Below, one piece after another: positions 24,953 to 32,782 of a stretch of 51,071 nt of DNA (positions within the stretch are counted from its first letter, which is position 1; every line of letters begins with the position of its first letter). The notes beneath the pieces are model-generated. The model was given only the letters and a program-made list of their open reading frames with translations. It did not search any database and was not told the origin of the DNA. Position numbers and translations under genes: made by a program. The stretch is from NCBI GenBank assembly GCA_910588435.1, contig CAJUPL010000010.1, positions 1-51,071 of the forward strand, given 5' to 3'. This DNA comes from an uncultured Eggerthellaceae bacterium. Lineage in GTDB: Bacteria; Actinomycetota; Coriobacteriia; Coriobacteriales; Eggerthellaceae.

Positions 24953-25939
24953 CTATTGCCTCTTCTTCTTGCGGCCTGTCATGAAGAAGACCACCAAGAG
25001 CGCAACCACAGCAAGAAGGCCGATGATGCCACAGATCACGGCAGGAACAGATATCCCTGCGCTTCCAGTTGCTGGAACCCTCTGCTGTGCATCGGCCTGA
25101 GCGCCACCTGCCAACGGGGTCTCTTCGTCATCGATGTCCATGAGCTCGACTGGCCGATCAGCAAGGATGCTGCCGTCTATGCCCTCAGCACCAGCGTCTG
25201 CGCCTTCCCCATCAGCGCCAGCCGCGCCTTCATTCATGGCGAACGACGGACCGGTTCCCAGAACGCGCCCACCATAGATGGTGATGATGCTCTCCCCATC
25301 TTGCAGAGGCCTGTACACGAAGCGGAAGACATTCTTCAGCTCATCTTTCTGCAGCGTGCCAGTGATATTGAAGGCATTGGGAACGTAGCCCTCTATGTAC
25401 TTATAGGCAGCTACCGGCTTATCACCGATGTTGCCTTCGAAGTATTGAGGCTCAGCAAGCTCATTGCCTTCGGTGTCAACATAGTCAACACGATAGCGCG
25501 TGGTGTCCTTCGCAAGGCCATATGAGACGACGAATTGCATATCGCTAGTGACCTTGAACGAGAGCCTAGACAAGTCCTTCTCGTCAGCACCTGCCAAGCG
25601 TATGCCCTGCACGAAATAACGGCTCTCACCTGAAGGCGGCTCCACCAGATTGCCGTCGATATACGCAGCGCCGTTCTCTCCTTCACTGAAGCTGATGGTC
25701 ATGGTCTGATCATACTTCAGGTCATCTGCAAGGATCACAGGATCAGTTGAGCCGTTGATAGTGCCGTTGCCAGGAGACAGCGTGACCGTGTACCTATAGC
25801 CGCCCTCTTCTGCCATTGCCTCGTCAGCCTGCATTGCAACGATGCCGAACGCCAATCCAGCAGCTAGCACCAAACCAGCAGCCACCTTCGTGAGCGTATT
25901 GAGCTTTGAGAGGATGCCAACCTTAGCTTGTTGCATCAT
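24953..25939 (-). CDS. LPXTG-like cell-wall-anchored protein with MucBP-like domain
   Basis: Exported surface protein of 328 residues. The signal peptide is residues 1-43 (hydrophobic LVLAAGLAFGIVAM, cut after EAMA). A bacterial-repeat-like beta region follows (45-160), then a MucBP-like module (about 162-225: YRVDYVDTEGNELAEP and the usual VFRFVYRP end). An Ala/Gly/Asp-rich linker leads to the sorting signal VPATG, a hydrophobic helix and the basic tail GRKKKRQ. VPATG departs from LPXTG at the first position, so it may suit a specialised sortase. It is the last gene of the five-gene operon and overlaps the previous gene by one base. MucBP-like domains are associated with mucus or polysaccharide adhesion. 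Confidence 0.88.
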   Translation of the reverse strand: MMQQAKVGILSKLNTLTKVAAGLVLAAGLAFGIVAMQADEAMAEEGGYRYTVTLSPGNGTINGSTDPVILADDLKYDQTMTISFSEGENGAAYIDGNLVEPPSGESRYFVQGIRLAGADEKDLSRLSFKVTSDMQFVVSYGLAKDTTRYRVDYVDTEGNELAEPQYFEGNIGDKPVAAYKYIEGYVPNAFNITGTLQKDELKNVFRFVYRPLQDGESIITIYGGRVLGTGPSFAMNEGAAGADGEGADAGAEGIDGSILADRPVELMDIDDEETPLAGGAQADAQQRVPATGSAGISVPAVICGIIGLLAVVALLVVFFMTGRKKKRQ

Positions 25940-26709
25940 CAGGAATCACTCCTCTTGCTTGCTTTCCTCCTAGAGATAGCGAATGCGCCTGCTCCTGCCG
26001 CCGCAGCCCCCGCTGCCAGCAGCATGAGAGCTGTGCCCATCGTATCTCCTGTTTGCGGCATTGGGTTGCCTTGCTGCTGCGGAGTGACTTCGTCCCCCTC
26101 AACCACAACGCGCTTGCCGCCGCCGTCGTTGAACTCAACAGCGAACTGCATTCCCAGCGTGCCAACAGTATTCATGTAGTCGTTGTTCTGCGTCTCACCA
26201 TCAAGCGACATCTGAAGGCTGACGTTTCCGCTTTGACCAGAATCGATGTAGCCAAGCCAGAACCACTCTCCAGTGGCGTTCGCGATCTCCTTGAAGCCCA
26301 TGGAGCCCGTGCCACCGACGTTGTCTGAGCTGTAGATCTCATTGCTGTTGTAGAGCAGCTTGTACTTATAGGCGCCGCCTGATGCGCTGTTGTCTGCCTT
26401 TTCCAGCGTATCCAGAACGTCAGCGGACATATACCATCCGGTGCGCGCGCTGTTCTGGTTCTCAAGCTTCACATCAAGGCTGAAGGTATCACCCGGGAGC
26501 AAGCTTGAGAGCGCCTCATCAATGGCTGCCTTCTGAGCTGCATGATCAGAGGTCATCTTGCCGTCTTGCGTGAAGGTGACCGTCCAGCCAGCTGAGATGG
26601 TCTCCGCATGAGCCGCCGTGACCAGGCAAAGCTGCAGAGCAACAGCTGCGACCATTGCCGCCGCAAGAGCTGCGAACGCCTTCCAGATGTAGCTTGCCTT
26701 CGTCATCAT
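25939..26709 (-). CDS. LPXTG-type (MPQTG) surface protein, conserved pilin-like family
   Basis: 256 residues: signal peptide (1-35, cut after AHA), then an all-beta body that opens SAGWTVTFTQDGKM. It contains LYNSNEIYSSDNVGG and a SLDGETQNNDYMNT segment near the C-terminal end. MPQTG, a helix and the tail RRKASKRSDS follow, a complete sorting signal. I recall similar proteins beside TasA/camelysin-like genes in Gram-positive surface clusters, but no function is established. It lies 7 bp after its upstream neighbour. Cleavage by the class B sortase at 7.5-8.7 kb is possible but unproved. Confidence 0.83.
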   Translation of the reverse strand: MMTKASYIWKAFAALAAAMVAAVALQLCLVTAAHAETISAGWTVTFTQDGKMTSDHAAQKAAIDEALSSLLPGDTFSLDVKLENQNSARTGWYMSADVLDTLEKADNSASGGAYKYKLLYNSNEIYSSDNVGGTGSMGFKEIANATGEWFWLGYIDSGQSGNVSLQMSLDGETQNNDYMNTVGTLGMQFAVEFNDGGGKRVVVEGDEVTPQQQGNPMPQTGDTMGTALMLLAAGAAAAGAGAFAISRRKASKRSDS

Positions 26710-26716
26710 CTAGCTC

Positions 26717-27478
26717 CTAGTTGACGCTTGTGATCTCATCACCGCTCATGGTGACGTCAACGCCCCAAGCGCTCTTGATGGCCTCAGCCGCGCTATGCGT
26801 TTGCACCGCACTGACCTCAGCATCAAGACCCATCATGAACGGGCCGTAAGTGTATGTGGTGGTCACGAAACGAGTCTCATCACCAGTGCTCGTTGTGACA
26901 TCAACGATCTCTGCCGCCTCCAAGATCTCCTTCTTGATGCGGATCTCAGTTGCGAACGTGCTGGATTCACCCTTCTTGACAGGGTGCTTGCTGTAGAGGA
27001 TGGTCTGCTCGTTCTCACCTTGGAACACGAACCAGTCATCTGAGAACTTGAGCTCTATCAGGCCAGGATCAAGGCTGGTGACCTTCTCGCCGTTGGTGCC
27101 ATGCCAATACCTATCCAAGACCACGCGAACGTACTGGTCATGTTCGCCGTCATTCTTAGCGGCAAGCTGTTCTGTGTACCACTTGCCGAAGGAGAGCTTC
27201 TCGCCGCCGTTGAGGTTCTCAAGCAGAGCGCCGTATTGCTTGACCTCACCGTTCGTTGACTCTGAGCGGAGCACGGCGTCTTCACCGTTATCCTCAGTCA
27301 GCGCAACAGAGAGCTCAGCCAGCTTGATGTCAGTGGTGTATTCCTCGGACTGCACTGCATCAGTGTCATCAAGGCTTGCCTGCGCAACTGGAGCTGTTGC
27401 CCAGATGGTTGCCACGATGGCTATGACTGCAAGCGGGAGGGCTAGCAGAAGGAGCTTGTTCTTCTTCGCGTTCTCCAT
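26717..27478 (-). CDS. Exported TasA/camelysin-like protein
   Basis: About 253 residues from ATG 27478, chosen because GGAAAGAGG lies 7 nt upstream; the start shares one base with the preceding stop (TAATG). An N-terminal helix LLLLALPLAVIAIVATIWA acts as signal or anchor. The body has the pattern of SipW-processed fibre proteins: TDIKLAELSVALTE, then a GALLENLNGGEKLSFG turn and DQYVRVVLDRYW. It has no LPXTG signal. It is the third gene of the operon. The family members known best (TasA, CalY) form extracellular fibres; a role here as fibre subunit or minor component is inference. Confidence 0.75.
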   Translation of the reverse strand: MENAKKNKLLLLALPLAVIAIVATIWATAPVAQASLDDTDAVQSEEYTTDIKLAELSVALTEDNGEDAVLRSESTNGEVKQYGALLENLNGGEKLSFGKWYTEQLAAKNDGEHDQYVRVVLDRYWHGTNGEKVTSLDPGLIELKFSDDWFVFQGENEQTILYSKHPVKKGESSTFATEIRIKKEILEAAEIVDVTTSTGDETRFVTTTYTYGPFMMGLDAEVSAVQTHSAAEAIKSAWGVDVTMSGDEITSVN

Positions 27479-27993
27479 TACAGGACCTCTTTCCACTTAT
27501 CCCAGTTGTATGCATGAGGCAGGCCGTCGTCGCCATAATAGACTGCACTGCATTGACCGATGACTATCACTTCGAAGTCATCTCCGGATGCGCCCTCTGC
27601 AAGATCGATGCGGAACTCAGTTGCCGACGAGCCTTCCGTTCCAACTGGGCTGAGCACATTGTTGTATTGCCAGCATTGACCTTCATCAGCGCTTACCTGG
27701 ATCCAGCCTGCGCCCGGGTTGATGACAGTGCGCTTGTCATTATCATCATCGCCAGCACCGAAGACCATCAGGCGAACCATGACCTCAGTCTGGCCATTGT
27801 TCGTGACAGTGATGATCTTGTTGCCGTCCTTTATATCCTCAGTAGTGGTGGTGTCATACCCGAGCACCACTTCCTTCTCCCCCTTCGCTGTCACTTGGTC
27901 AGTGAAGAAGGCGAAGGCGCTGCCCACAACTGCGAAGACGCCAAGAGCTGAGGCAAGCCCTATAGTGACTATCCGCTTTCCTAGATTCTTCAT
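27478..27993 (-). CDS. Small TasA/camelysin-like exported protein (SipW-type signal)
   Basis: 171 residues. The N-terminus (MKNLGKRIVTIGLASALGV, then SAFAFFTDQVTAKG) matches the alternate signal type in which a hydrophobic helix ends in a (Y/F)F(T/S)D motif and is cut by a SipW-like signal peptidase. The rest is a beta-rich body with KIITVTNNGQTEVMVRLMVFG, the usual strand pattern of the TasA/CalY fold. No SipW gene is visible in the window. It sits second in the operon, 51 bp after the large surface protein, and runs into the next gene by a one-base overlap. Confidence 0.82.
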   Translation of the reverse strand: MKNLGKRIVTIGLASALGVFAVVGSAFAFFTDQVTAKGEKEVVLGYDTTTTEDIKDGNKIITVTNNGQTEVMVRLMVFGAGDDDNDKRTVINPGAGWIQVSADEGQCWQYNNVLSPVGTEGSSATEFRIDLAEGASGDDFEVIVIGQCSAVYYGDDGLPHAYNWDKWKEVL

Positions 27994-28044
27994 AGCATTC
28001 CCTCGCTGATCATCAAGCTTGCGTTGACCGTGCGTCCTGCAGGC

Positions 28045-29733
28045 TTACTTCTTCTCCTCGACGGTGTAACCACCCTCATCCTTGGCTGTATACGTGTTGA
28101 TCCAGCCCTGGTTCGGGGTGTCCTTACCTTCGCGAATGTTCACGAATGAGACCTTGACCGGATCTTCGCCCTCAGAAGCAGTCTTGATCTGCACCAGCTG
28201 AGGATTCTCAACGCCATCAGCTATCGTGTAGCCGCATCCCGGGTAGATGACCTCAGTGACCACATACCAATCACCAACTGTCAGATCGTCAACCTTTACG
28301 GTCTGCTTGGTCTCAGTTGAAGGATCGAACTTCAGAGCCCTGTAGCCAACCAGCGTGCGATCGGTATCGGTGTCGGCATCTCCGTCATCGTCCTTCTCGA
28401 TCTTGAAGATGACGGTGACGTTGTTGTTGGTATCAGTTTGCTGCTTGCCCTCTTCGTCTACATACCCATTCGCCCAGATCTTATCTGTGTAGGTCTTCTC
28501 GATGATCAGAGAACCTGGGCTCTTGAAGGTGTTCCCAACGCCTGAACTGAGCACATCTGTATCGCCTTCTGCCCAGAACTTATCCGTTTCAGAAGCCACA
28601 TATTCGCCATGATCGTCCATGGGCTGAGTGATGGTCTTGGTGAAGCCATCAACATCGATCTCATCTATCTCGTAGATGTACCTATGCCTTATGAGGCTGC
28701 CATCTGCCTTAGTTGCCAATTTATAGGTGCCGGTTGGTTCAAGAACAGGCTCGCCATCCTCCATGACGACTTTGCCGTCTTCACCAACCTTTTCCTTCAT
28801 CACCGGCTTGTATTCGTAGTACCACTTCTCAAGGACATCGAAGTTGTATGTCCAATCTCCATCCTGAGCTATCCTGCTATCCACTACGAACGGGATGCTA
28901 AGACGATTCTTGGCGATATTCTCCCTAGAGAAATCGCTGCCGACTTTGATGACATTGTGATCTATCGCGCCGTTCTCATTTGTGTCGTAAAAGATGTCTG
29001 CTTCGGTTGCTTCCTGATGTTGAACATCCTCATTGCCAGCTTCCAGCGCTTCGAATTCCGCAACGCTGAACGCATGAACAGTGAATTCCTTATTATCAAC
29101 ATAACTACCGGGCTCAACGAACTTATAGTCCTCCCACTTGGATGAGAGGGTGCCGTCTGAGTTCTCAGTGACCATCTTGTCGAAGATAGCCCTGTCATCA
29201 TCGTCTAGTCCGTCATCTTCCCAGTCAACATATCCACGTAGCTGAATGGTCACACCAGCGGGGATATCAGAATCCGCATAAGGCCCTAGCCAGACCTTCT
29301 TGCCAAAGATGTTCAGCTTCTCATAAGCTTTAGGAAGGAAATGAGGAGTGCGTTCGATGCTGAATGACTGAACGCCTTCTTCATCTGTTGATATCTCGGT
29401 ATCATCAGTAGCGTTCAGCTGCATGAGCTGCAGCTCACCGGTTGCTGCGGTGACGAATGCATCGAAAAGGTTCTCGCTCTTCTCAGGAGCCTTCGGGAGA
29501 GATGCGCCGTCAGCGTCCGTCACCCAATCTGTGGACTCCTCAGGCTCTTCTGCCGTGTTGTCAGTGGAGCAGTCACTGCCTGGCTCCTCTTCCAAGGCGG
29601 CCATCTTCGCCTGTTCTGTATCAGCTCCATCAGCGGACGCGAATGCCGGGAACGCGATGATCCCGAACACCAACGCAACCGCAAGCGCGCATGATGCAAC
29701 GCTAGCTCCAGAGCGCTTCTTTGGAGTCTTCAT
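28045..29733 (-). CDS. Large secreted surface protein with SpaA-like domain
   Basis: 562 residues: signal peptide (1-33, cut after AFASA), an acidic linker, a long region of unassigned beta structure (110-400), then a prealbumin-like SpaA/CnaB-type domain (about 415-545). That domain is recognised by GSLIIEKTYTD, the LTVGDWYVVTEV strand and a closing VKVSFVNIREG. No LPXTG motif or C-terminal membrane helix is found, so it is either secreted or attached non-covalently. It is the first gene of the operon, behind a clear promoter. An isopeptide cross-link in the SpaA-like domain is plausible but not shown. Confidence 0.8.
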   Translation of the reverse strand: MKTPKKRSGASVASCALAVALVFGIIAFPAFASADGADTEQAKMAALEEEPGSDCSTDNTAEEPEESTDWVTDADGASLPKAPEKSENLFDAFVTAATGELQLMQLNATDDTEISTDEEGVQSFSIERTPHFLPKAYEKLNIFGKKVWLGPYADSDIPAGVTIQLRGYVDWEDDGLDDDDRAIFDKMVTENSDGTLSSKWEDYKFVEPGSYVDNKEFTVHAFSVAEFEALEAGNEDVQHQEATEADIFYDTNENGAIDHNVIKVGSDFSRENIAKNRLSIPFVVDSRIAQDGDWTYNFDVLEKWYYEYKPVMKEKVGEDGKVVMEDGEPVLEPTGTYKLATKADGSLIRHRYIYEIDEIDVDGFTKTITQPMDDHGEYVASETDKFWAEGDTDVLSSGVGNTFKSPGSLIIEKTYTDKIWANGYVDEEGKQQTDTNNNVTVIFKIEKDDDGDADTDTDRTLVGYRALKFDPSTETKQTVKVDDLTVGDWYVVTEVIYPGCGYTIADGVENPQLVQIKTASEGEDPVKVSFVNIREGKDTPNQGWINTYTAKDEGGYTVEEKK

Positions 29734-29816
29734 GAGAGCCCCCTCTGTAAAACCCTATGCCTTCCGACTGAGCACGCACTCAGCTCAATGCTACATTTCT
29801 ATTACAGTTACGCTGG

Positions 29817-29846
29817 ATTATAGCTTTTTCATCATATTTCCTTCAA
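29817..29846 (-). promoter_or_regulatory. Promoter of the surface-protein operon
   Basis: Minus strand: -35 TTGAAG (29841-29846), 18-nt spacer, -10 TATAAT (29817-29822), 84 nt upstream of the first ATG. The leader between them contains a small CTGAG/CTCAG stem. Upstream the DNA is AT-rich (TATATATGAG, poly-A), unlike its GC-rich surroundings. Confidence 0.75.
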
Positions 29847-29900
29847 GTACCTGCAGCTCATATATACTGCTTGACCATTTTTTTGCATTGCTGCGCAAAG

Positions 29901-30075
29901 CACCTTGATCGGCTATCTGCGCCAGGCTAGGTGGCCTGACCAGTTGCTAGCATCCAGGTGTTCTTGCCCTGTCGGGCAAGTTACGCATTGCTCATCGCAA
30001 TGCTGCGCTTCCAATGGAAGCGCCCACAATGGGGGGGACAATTGCGGCTGCGATGCAGCCGCCCACAGGTAGGGG
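29901..30075 (+). repeat. Family H multi-hairpin element, copy 3
   Basis: Outer stem CACCT/AGGTG (shortened from CACCCGGAT), inner CAGGCT/GGCCTG hairpin, TTGCCC/GGGCAA, GCATTGC/GCAATGC with a TCAT loop, and two terminal hairpins GCGCTTCC/GGAAGCGC and GCGGCTGC/GCAGCCGC. The entry hairpins are missing. It begins where the AT-rich promoter zone of the surface operon ends. Confidence 0.8.
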
Positions 30076-30121
30076 TTGGGGCTGGTTCATACACGCCAGC
30101 AGTCAGGGTTGTTGCGTTGCG

Positions 30122-30318
30122 GCACGCCACAAGAGAGGTGGCGTGCCCTACGTCAACCAGATAGACAAGCCCCTGGTTGGGGGCACGTTCAACCTGAGAG
30201 AAGGTCTCTGGTGGACGTAGGGCAAGGCACCGCATTTGTGCCTTGCCGCCCATTGGCAAGCGGAATCGCTAGCGTGCTTGGCCTGATCTCACTCAGATCA
30301 GGCGCGCGGGAGCGCGCC
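30122..30318 (+). repeat. String of perfect hairpins linking family H copy 3 to family F copy B
   Basis: Five consecutive stems without a gene. GCACGCCAC/GTGGCGTGC is at 30122-30146. CCCTACGTC/GACGTAGGG (30146-30222) encloses CAACCAG/CTGGTTG. GGCAAGGCAC/GTGCCTTGCC is at 30221-30247, CCTGATCT/AGATCAGG at 30282-30302 and GGCGCGC/GCGCGCC at 30301-30318. Neighbouring stems share boundary bases. With the elements on either side this makes a strongly structured noncoding stretch of more than 450 bp. Confidence 0.75.
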
Positions 30319-30376
30319 AAGGTCGCTACATTCCGCATGAGCGTGAGCGACATGCGGAATGTTAAAGGCCGCAATA
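30319..30376 (+). repeat. Family F framed hairpin, copy B
   Basis: AAGGTCGC (30319-30326), TA, an 11-bp stem CATTCCGCATG/CATGCGGAATG, TT, AAGGCCGC (30365-30372). The stem is almost that of copy A. It is followed by an ACGGGCAC/GTGCCCG hairpin and a GCGAGATGCG run. The preceding stem at 30301-30318 (GGCGCGC/GCGCGCC) corresponds in position to GGGGCGC/GCGCCCC before copy D. Confidence 0.75.
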
Positions 30377-30571
30377 ATAAAGAACGGGCACAACGTGCCC
30401 GCGACACCGGATCGGCGCAGCAAGCGAGATGCGTTCGCAGAAGTGCGCACGTGAAGTGCGTACCTTCCGAAGGAGGCCCCGCAGGCCGTAAGCCTTTTTG
30501 GGGCAGCAAGCGAGATGAGCTTTGCTACTGTGATATTGTGCGAAGATCATCCAGACAGGCGGTATTTGCAT

Positions 30572-31975
30572 ATGACGACGGACCCCATTCAGAGCAGGAT
30601 CGCGTTCGACAAGCCTCAGAAGGTTGCCATCGGCTGCCTTGTCGGCGCGCTCATGATAGGCACGCTCACAGGCGTTGGCACCACCGCCATCATCTCGCTT
30701 CTGGGGATCATGCTCTGCACGGTGGGCCTCTTCCAGCGCACAGCGCGGATCGACTGGTGGATCTTCGCGCCGCTTGCTGTGTATGAGGCCATGAACCTCA
30801 TCTCCTCTGTGGTGACGTATGGCTCGGTCATCTACGGCTACGGCGCCGTCCAGATGATCTTCCTCAGCTTCTACGCGCTCACATGCTGCCTGAACGGCCC
30901 GGCACGCCTGATGCTCCGAAAGCTCTGCGTGCTCTGGGCGGTGGCAACTGCGGCCATCGGCATCTGCGCATTCGTCTACACGGCGTTCTTCGTGAACGTG
31001 ACCAGGCTAGCCTTCGTGGTGGGAGCGCCGAACGGCCTTGGCATCTTCCTGGTGCTGGGCTGGTTCGCGCTCATGAGCTGCAAGCTGGAAGAAGGCGAAG
31101 GTGCCGGTAGCGCATCTGAGAGCCTGCTCACGCGGATCCTCTCGCGCTCAGAGCCGGTGATCTTGGTGGCGCTCACGCTCACGCTCTCCATGGGCAGCTT
31201 CACAGCGCTGGTGATCGGCATCATCGTGATGTTGCTGGGGCAGAAGCGCGGGCGCACCTGGGGCGACGTCTGGCACTTCGCGTGCATCGTGCTTTCGAAA
31301 GCTGTCGTCTGCCTGGTGGTGGGCTTCCTCACCTATCTTGCGGCCGAGCGCGCGCAGGCGCCGATCTTGAGCGTTGTGCTGGTGCTCTACCTCATCTGCC
31401 TCACCATCATCTGGCCTCGCTTCCAAAGCTTCCTGGAATCCAGGAAGCTGGTGTCTGTCATCCTCACGTTCGCCGGTGCCTTCTGCGTGTTGCTGGCGCT
31501 GGTCATGCGCCCAAGCTCGCTTGCCACGTTCGCAGAGCGCGTGCACATGATGGCGAACGGGATCGGCTACTTGGGCGACAACCCGCTCACAGGCGTTGGT
31601 CCCTTGCAGTGGCGCATGCTGAACCTGCAGGATGCGGACACGTACTTCAACACGTACCAGATACACAACCTGTTCATCCACGTGGGAGTGGAGCTGGGAC
31701 TGATCGCCATGGTGGCGCTCATCGTGATAGCGGTGCGCCTGTTCATCAAGCGGTATAAGCAGGCTCAGCACGGCGAGGACGCGGCGTTCCTGTTCCATGT
31801 GCTGACTGACACCGGCTTCTTCTACGTGGGCGTGACGGGGATGTTCATCCTGACCGCTGGCGGCTCAGAGACTGAGGTCAAGCCGCTTCCCAAAGCCGCA
31901 AGCAAGGTCCTGTTCGCCATGCTTGGGCTGGCGCATGTGGCCATCCTCGGCGCCTACCTGATGTCATTCATGTGA
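30572..31975 (+). CDS. Multi-pass membrane protein of the O-antigen ligase/polymerase (Wzy_C) family
   Basis: About 467 residues from ATG 30572 with roughly 12 membrane helices. The diagnostic region is near the C-terminus: a periplasmic-type loop with MANGIGYLGDNPLTGVGPLQWR and IHNLFIHVGVELGLIAMV, the usual Wzy_C/WaaL pattern. Such proteins polymerise or ligate glycan repeats on a lipid carrier; in a Gram-positive host this points to a capsule or cell-wall polysaccharide. No other glycan genes are in the window. The ribosome site is weak, and the start 57 bp upstream is an alternative. The next gene is a peptidoglycan amidase 73 bp away. Confidence 0.85.
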   Translation: MTTDPIQSRIAFDKPQKVAIGCLVGALMIGTLTGVGTTAIISLLGIMLCTVGLFQRTARIDWWIFAPLAVYEAMNLISSVVTYGSVIYGYGAVQMIFLSFYALTCCLNGPARLMLRKLCVLWAVATAAIGICAFVYTAFFVNVTRLAFVVGAPNGLGIFLVLGWFALMSCKLEEGEGAGSASESLLTRILSRSEPVILVALTLTLSMGSFTALVIGIIVMLLGQKRGRTWGDVWHFACIVLSKAVVCLVVGFLTYLAAERAQAPILSVVLVLYLICLTIIWPRFQSFLESRKLVSVILTFAGAFCVLLALVMRPSSLATFAERVHMMANGIGYLGDNPLTGVGPLQWRMLNLQDADTYFNTYQIHNLFIHVGVELGLIAMVALIVIAVRLFIKRYKQAQHGEDAAFLFHVLTDTGFFYVGVTGMFILTAGGSETEVKPLPKAASKVLFAMLGLAHVAILGAYLMSFM

Positions 31976-32048
31976 TCTTGCACATTGCGCGGCCCGCACG
32001 CAGCGTTCGCGGGATTAAGATGCAAGGCCTTGAAGCAAAGGAGCTCTG

Positions 32049-32771
32049 ATGAGCATAGACCCTAGAAGAGAGCGAATGGAGACCGCGGAGAGCGCATCCG
32101 CAACGTCTGCCCGCAAGCGTGACCTGCCCATTTGGGCCATGCTGGGCGTCCTTGCGCTGATCGGCATCCTGGTGATAGCGGCATGGATGATCGCCGGGTC
32201 GAAGATGCCCTCATACGTTGGCGAGCCTTTGGTGGGCGAGGCGAAGGAGCAGGTCATCTCCAACAACAGCCCGCTCACTGACTATGTCTACCTGACACAG
32301 AACGCGGACTACCCGCGCGATGACTGGATAAAGAAGATAACCATCCATCACATGGCGGGTGACCTGGAGCTTGACCGGCTGGGACAAAAGTTCGCCAGGC
32401 GCGACACGCAGGCATCCTCCAACTACGGGATTGATTCTGAGGGCAACGTGGCTCTCTACGTTGAGGAGGCGAACAGGGCCTGGACGTCCAACAATCGTGC
32501 GAATGACGAGCAGGCCATCACCATCGAGGTTGCCAACGATGAGATGTACGGGGACTGGCATGTGAGCGATGCGGCGTTCAGCAAGCTTGTTGAGCTCTGC
32601 GCGGATATCTGCCGCCGCAACGGGATAGATGAGCTGGTGTTCTCCGAGGATGGGACGGGCAACCTGAACTATCACGGCATGATGGATGCCTCTACTGAAT
32701 GCCCGGGGCCATATCTCAAGAGCCGCATGCAGGACATAGCAGACGCCGTGAATGAGAAGCTAGCGCAATAG
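32049..32771 (+). CDS. Membrane-anchored N-acetylmuramoyl-L-alanine amidase (Amidase_2)
   Basis: Zinc amidase that cuts the bond between MurNAc and the stem peptide. 240 residues: a short cytoplasmic N-terminus, one helix (about 27-50), then an extracellular amidase_2/PGRP domain. The likely zinc ligands are His100 (ITIHHMAG), His209 (NYHGMMD) and Cys218 (TECPGPYL); SSNYGID and NRAWTSN are family motifs. AAAGGAG lies 5 nt before the ATG. It probably takes part in wall turnover or glycan attachment with the Wzy-like neighbour. It converges on the exporter gene 11 bp away. Confidence 0.92.
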   Translation: MSIDPRRERMETAESASATSARKRDLPIWAMLGVLALIGILVIAAWMIAGSKMPSYVGEPLVGEAKEQVISNNSPLTDYVYLTQNADYPRDDWIKKITIHHMAGDLELDRLGQKFARRDTQASSNYGIDSEGNVALYVEEANRAWTSNNRANDEQAITIEVANDEMYGDWHVSDAAFSKLVELCADICRRNGIDELVFSEDGTGNLNYHGMMDASTECPGPYLKSRMQDIADAVNEKLAQ

Positions 32772-32782
32772 GTCAGGCCAGG

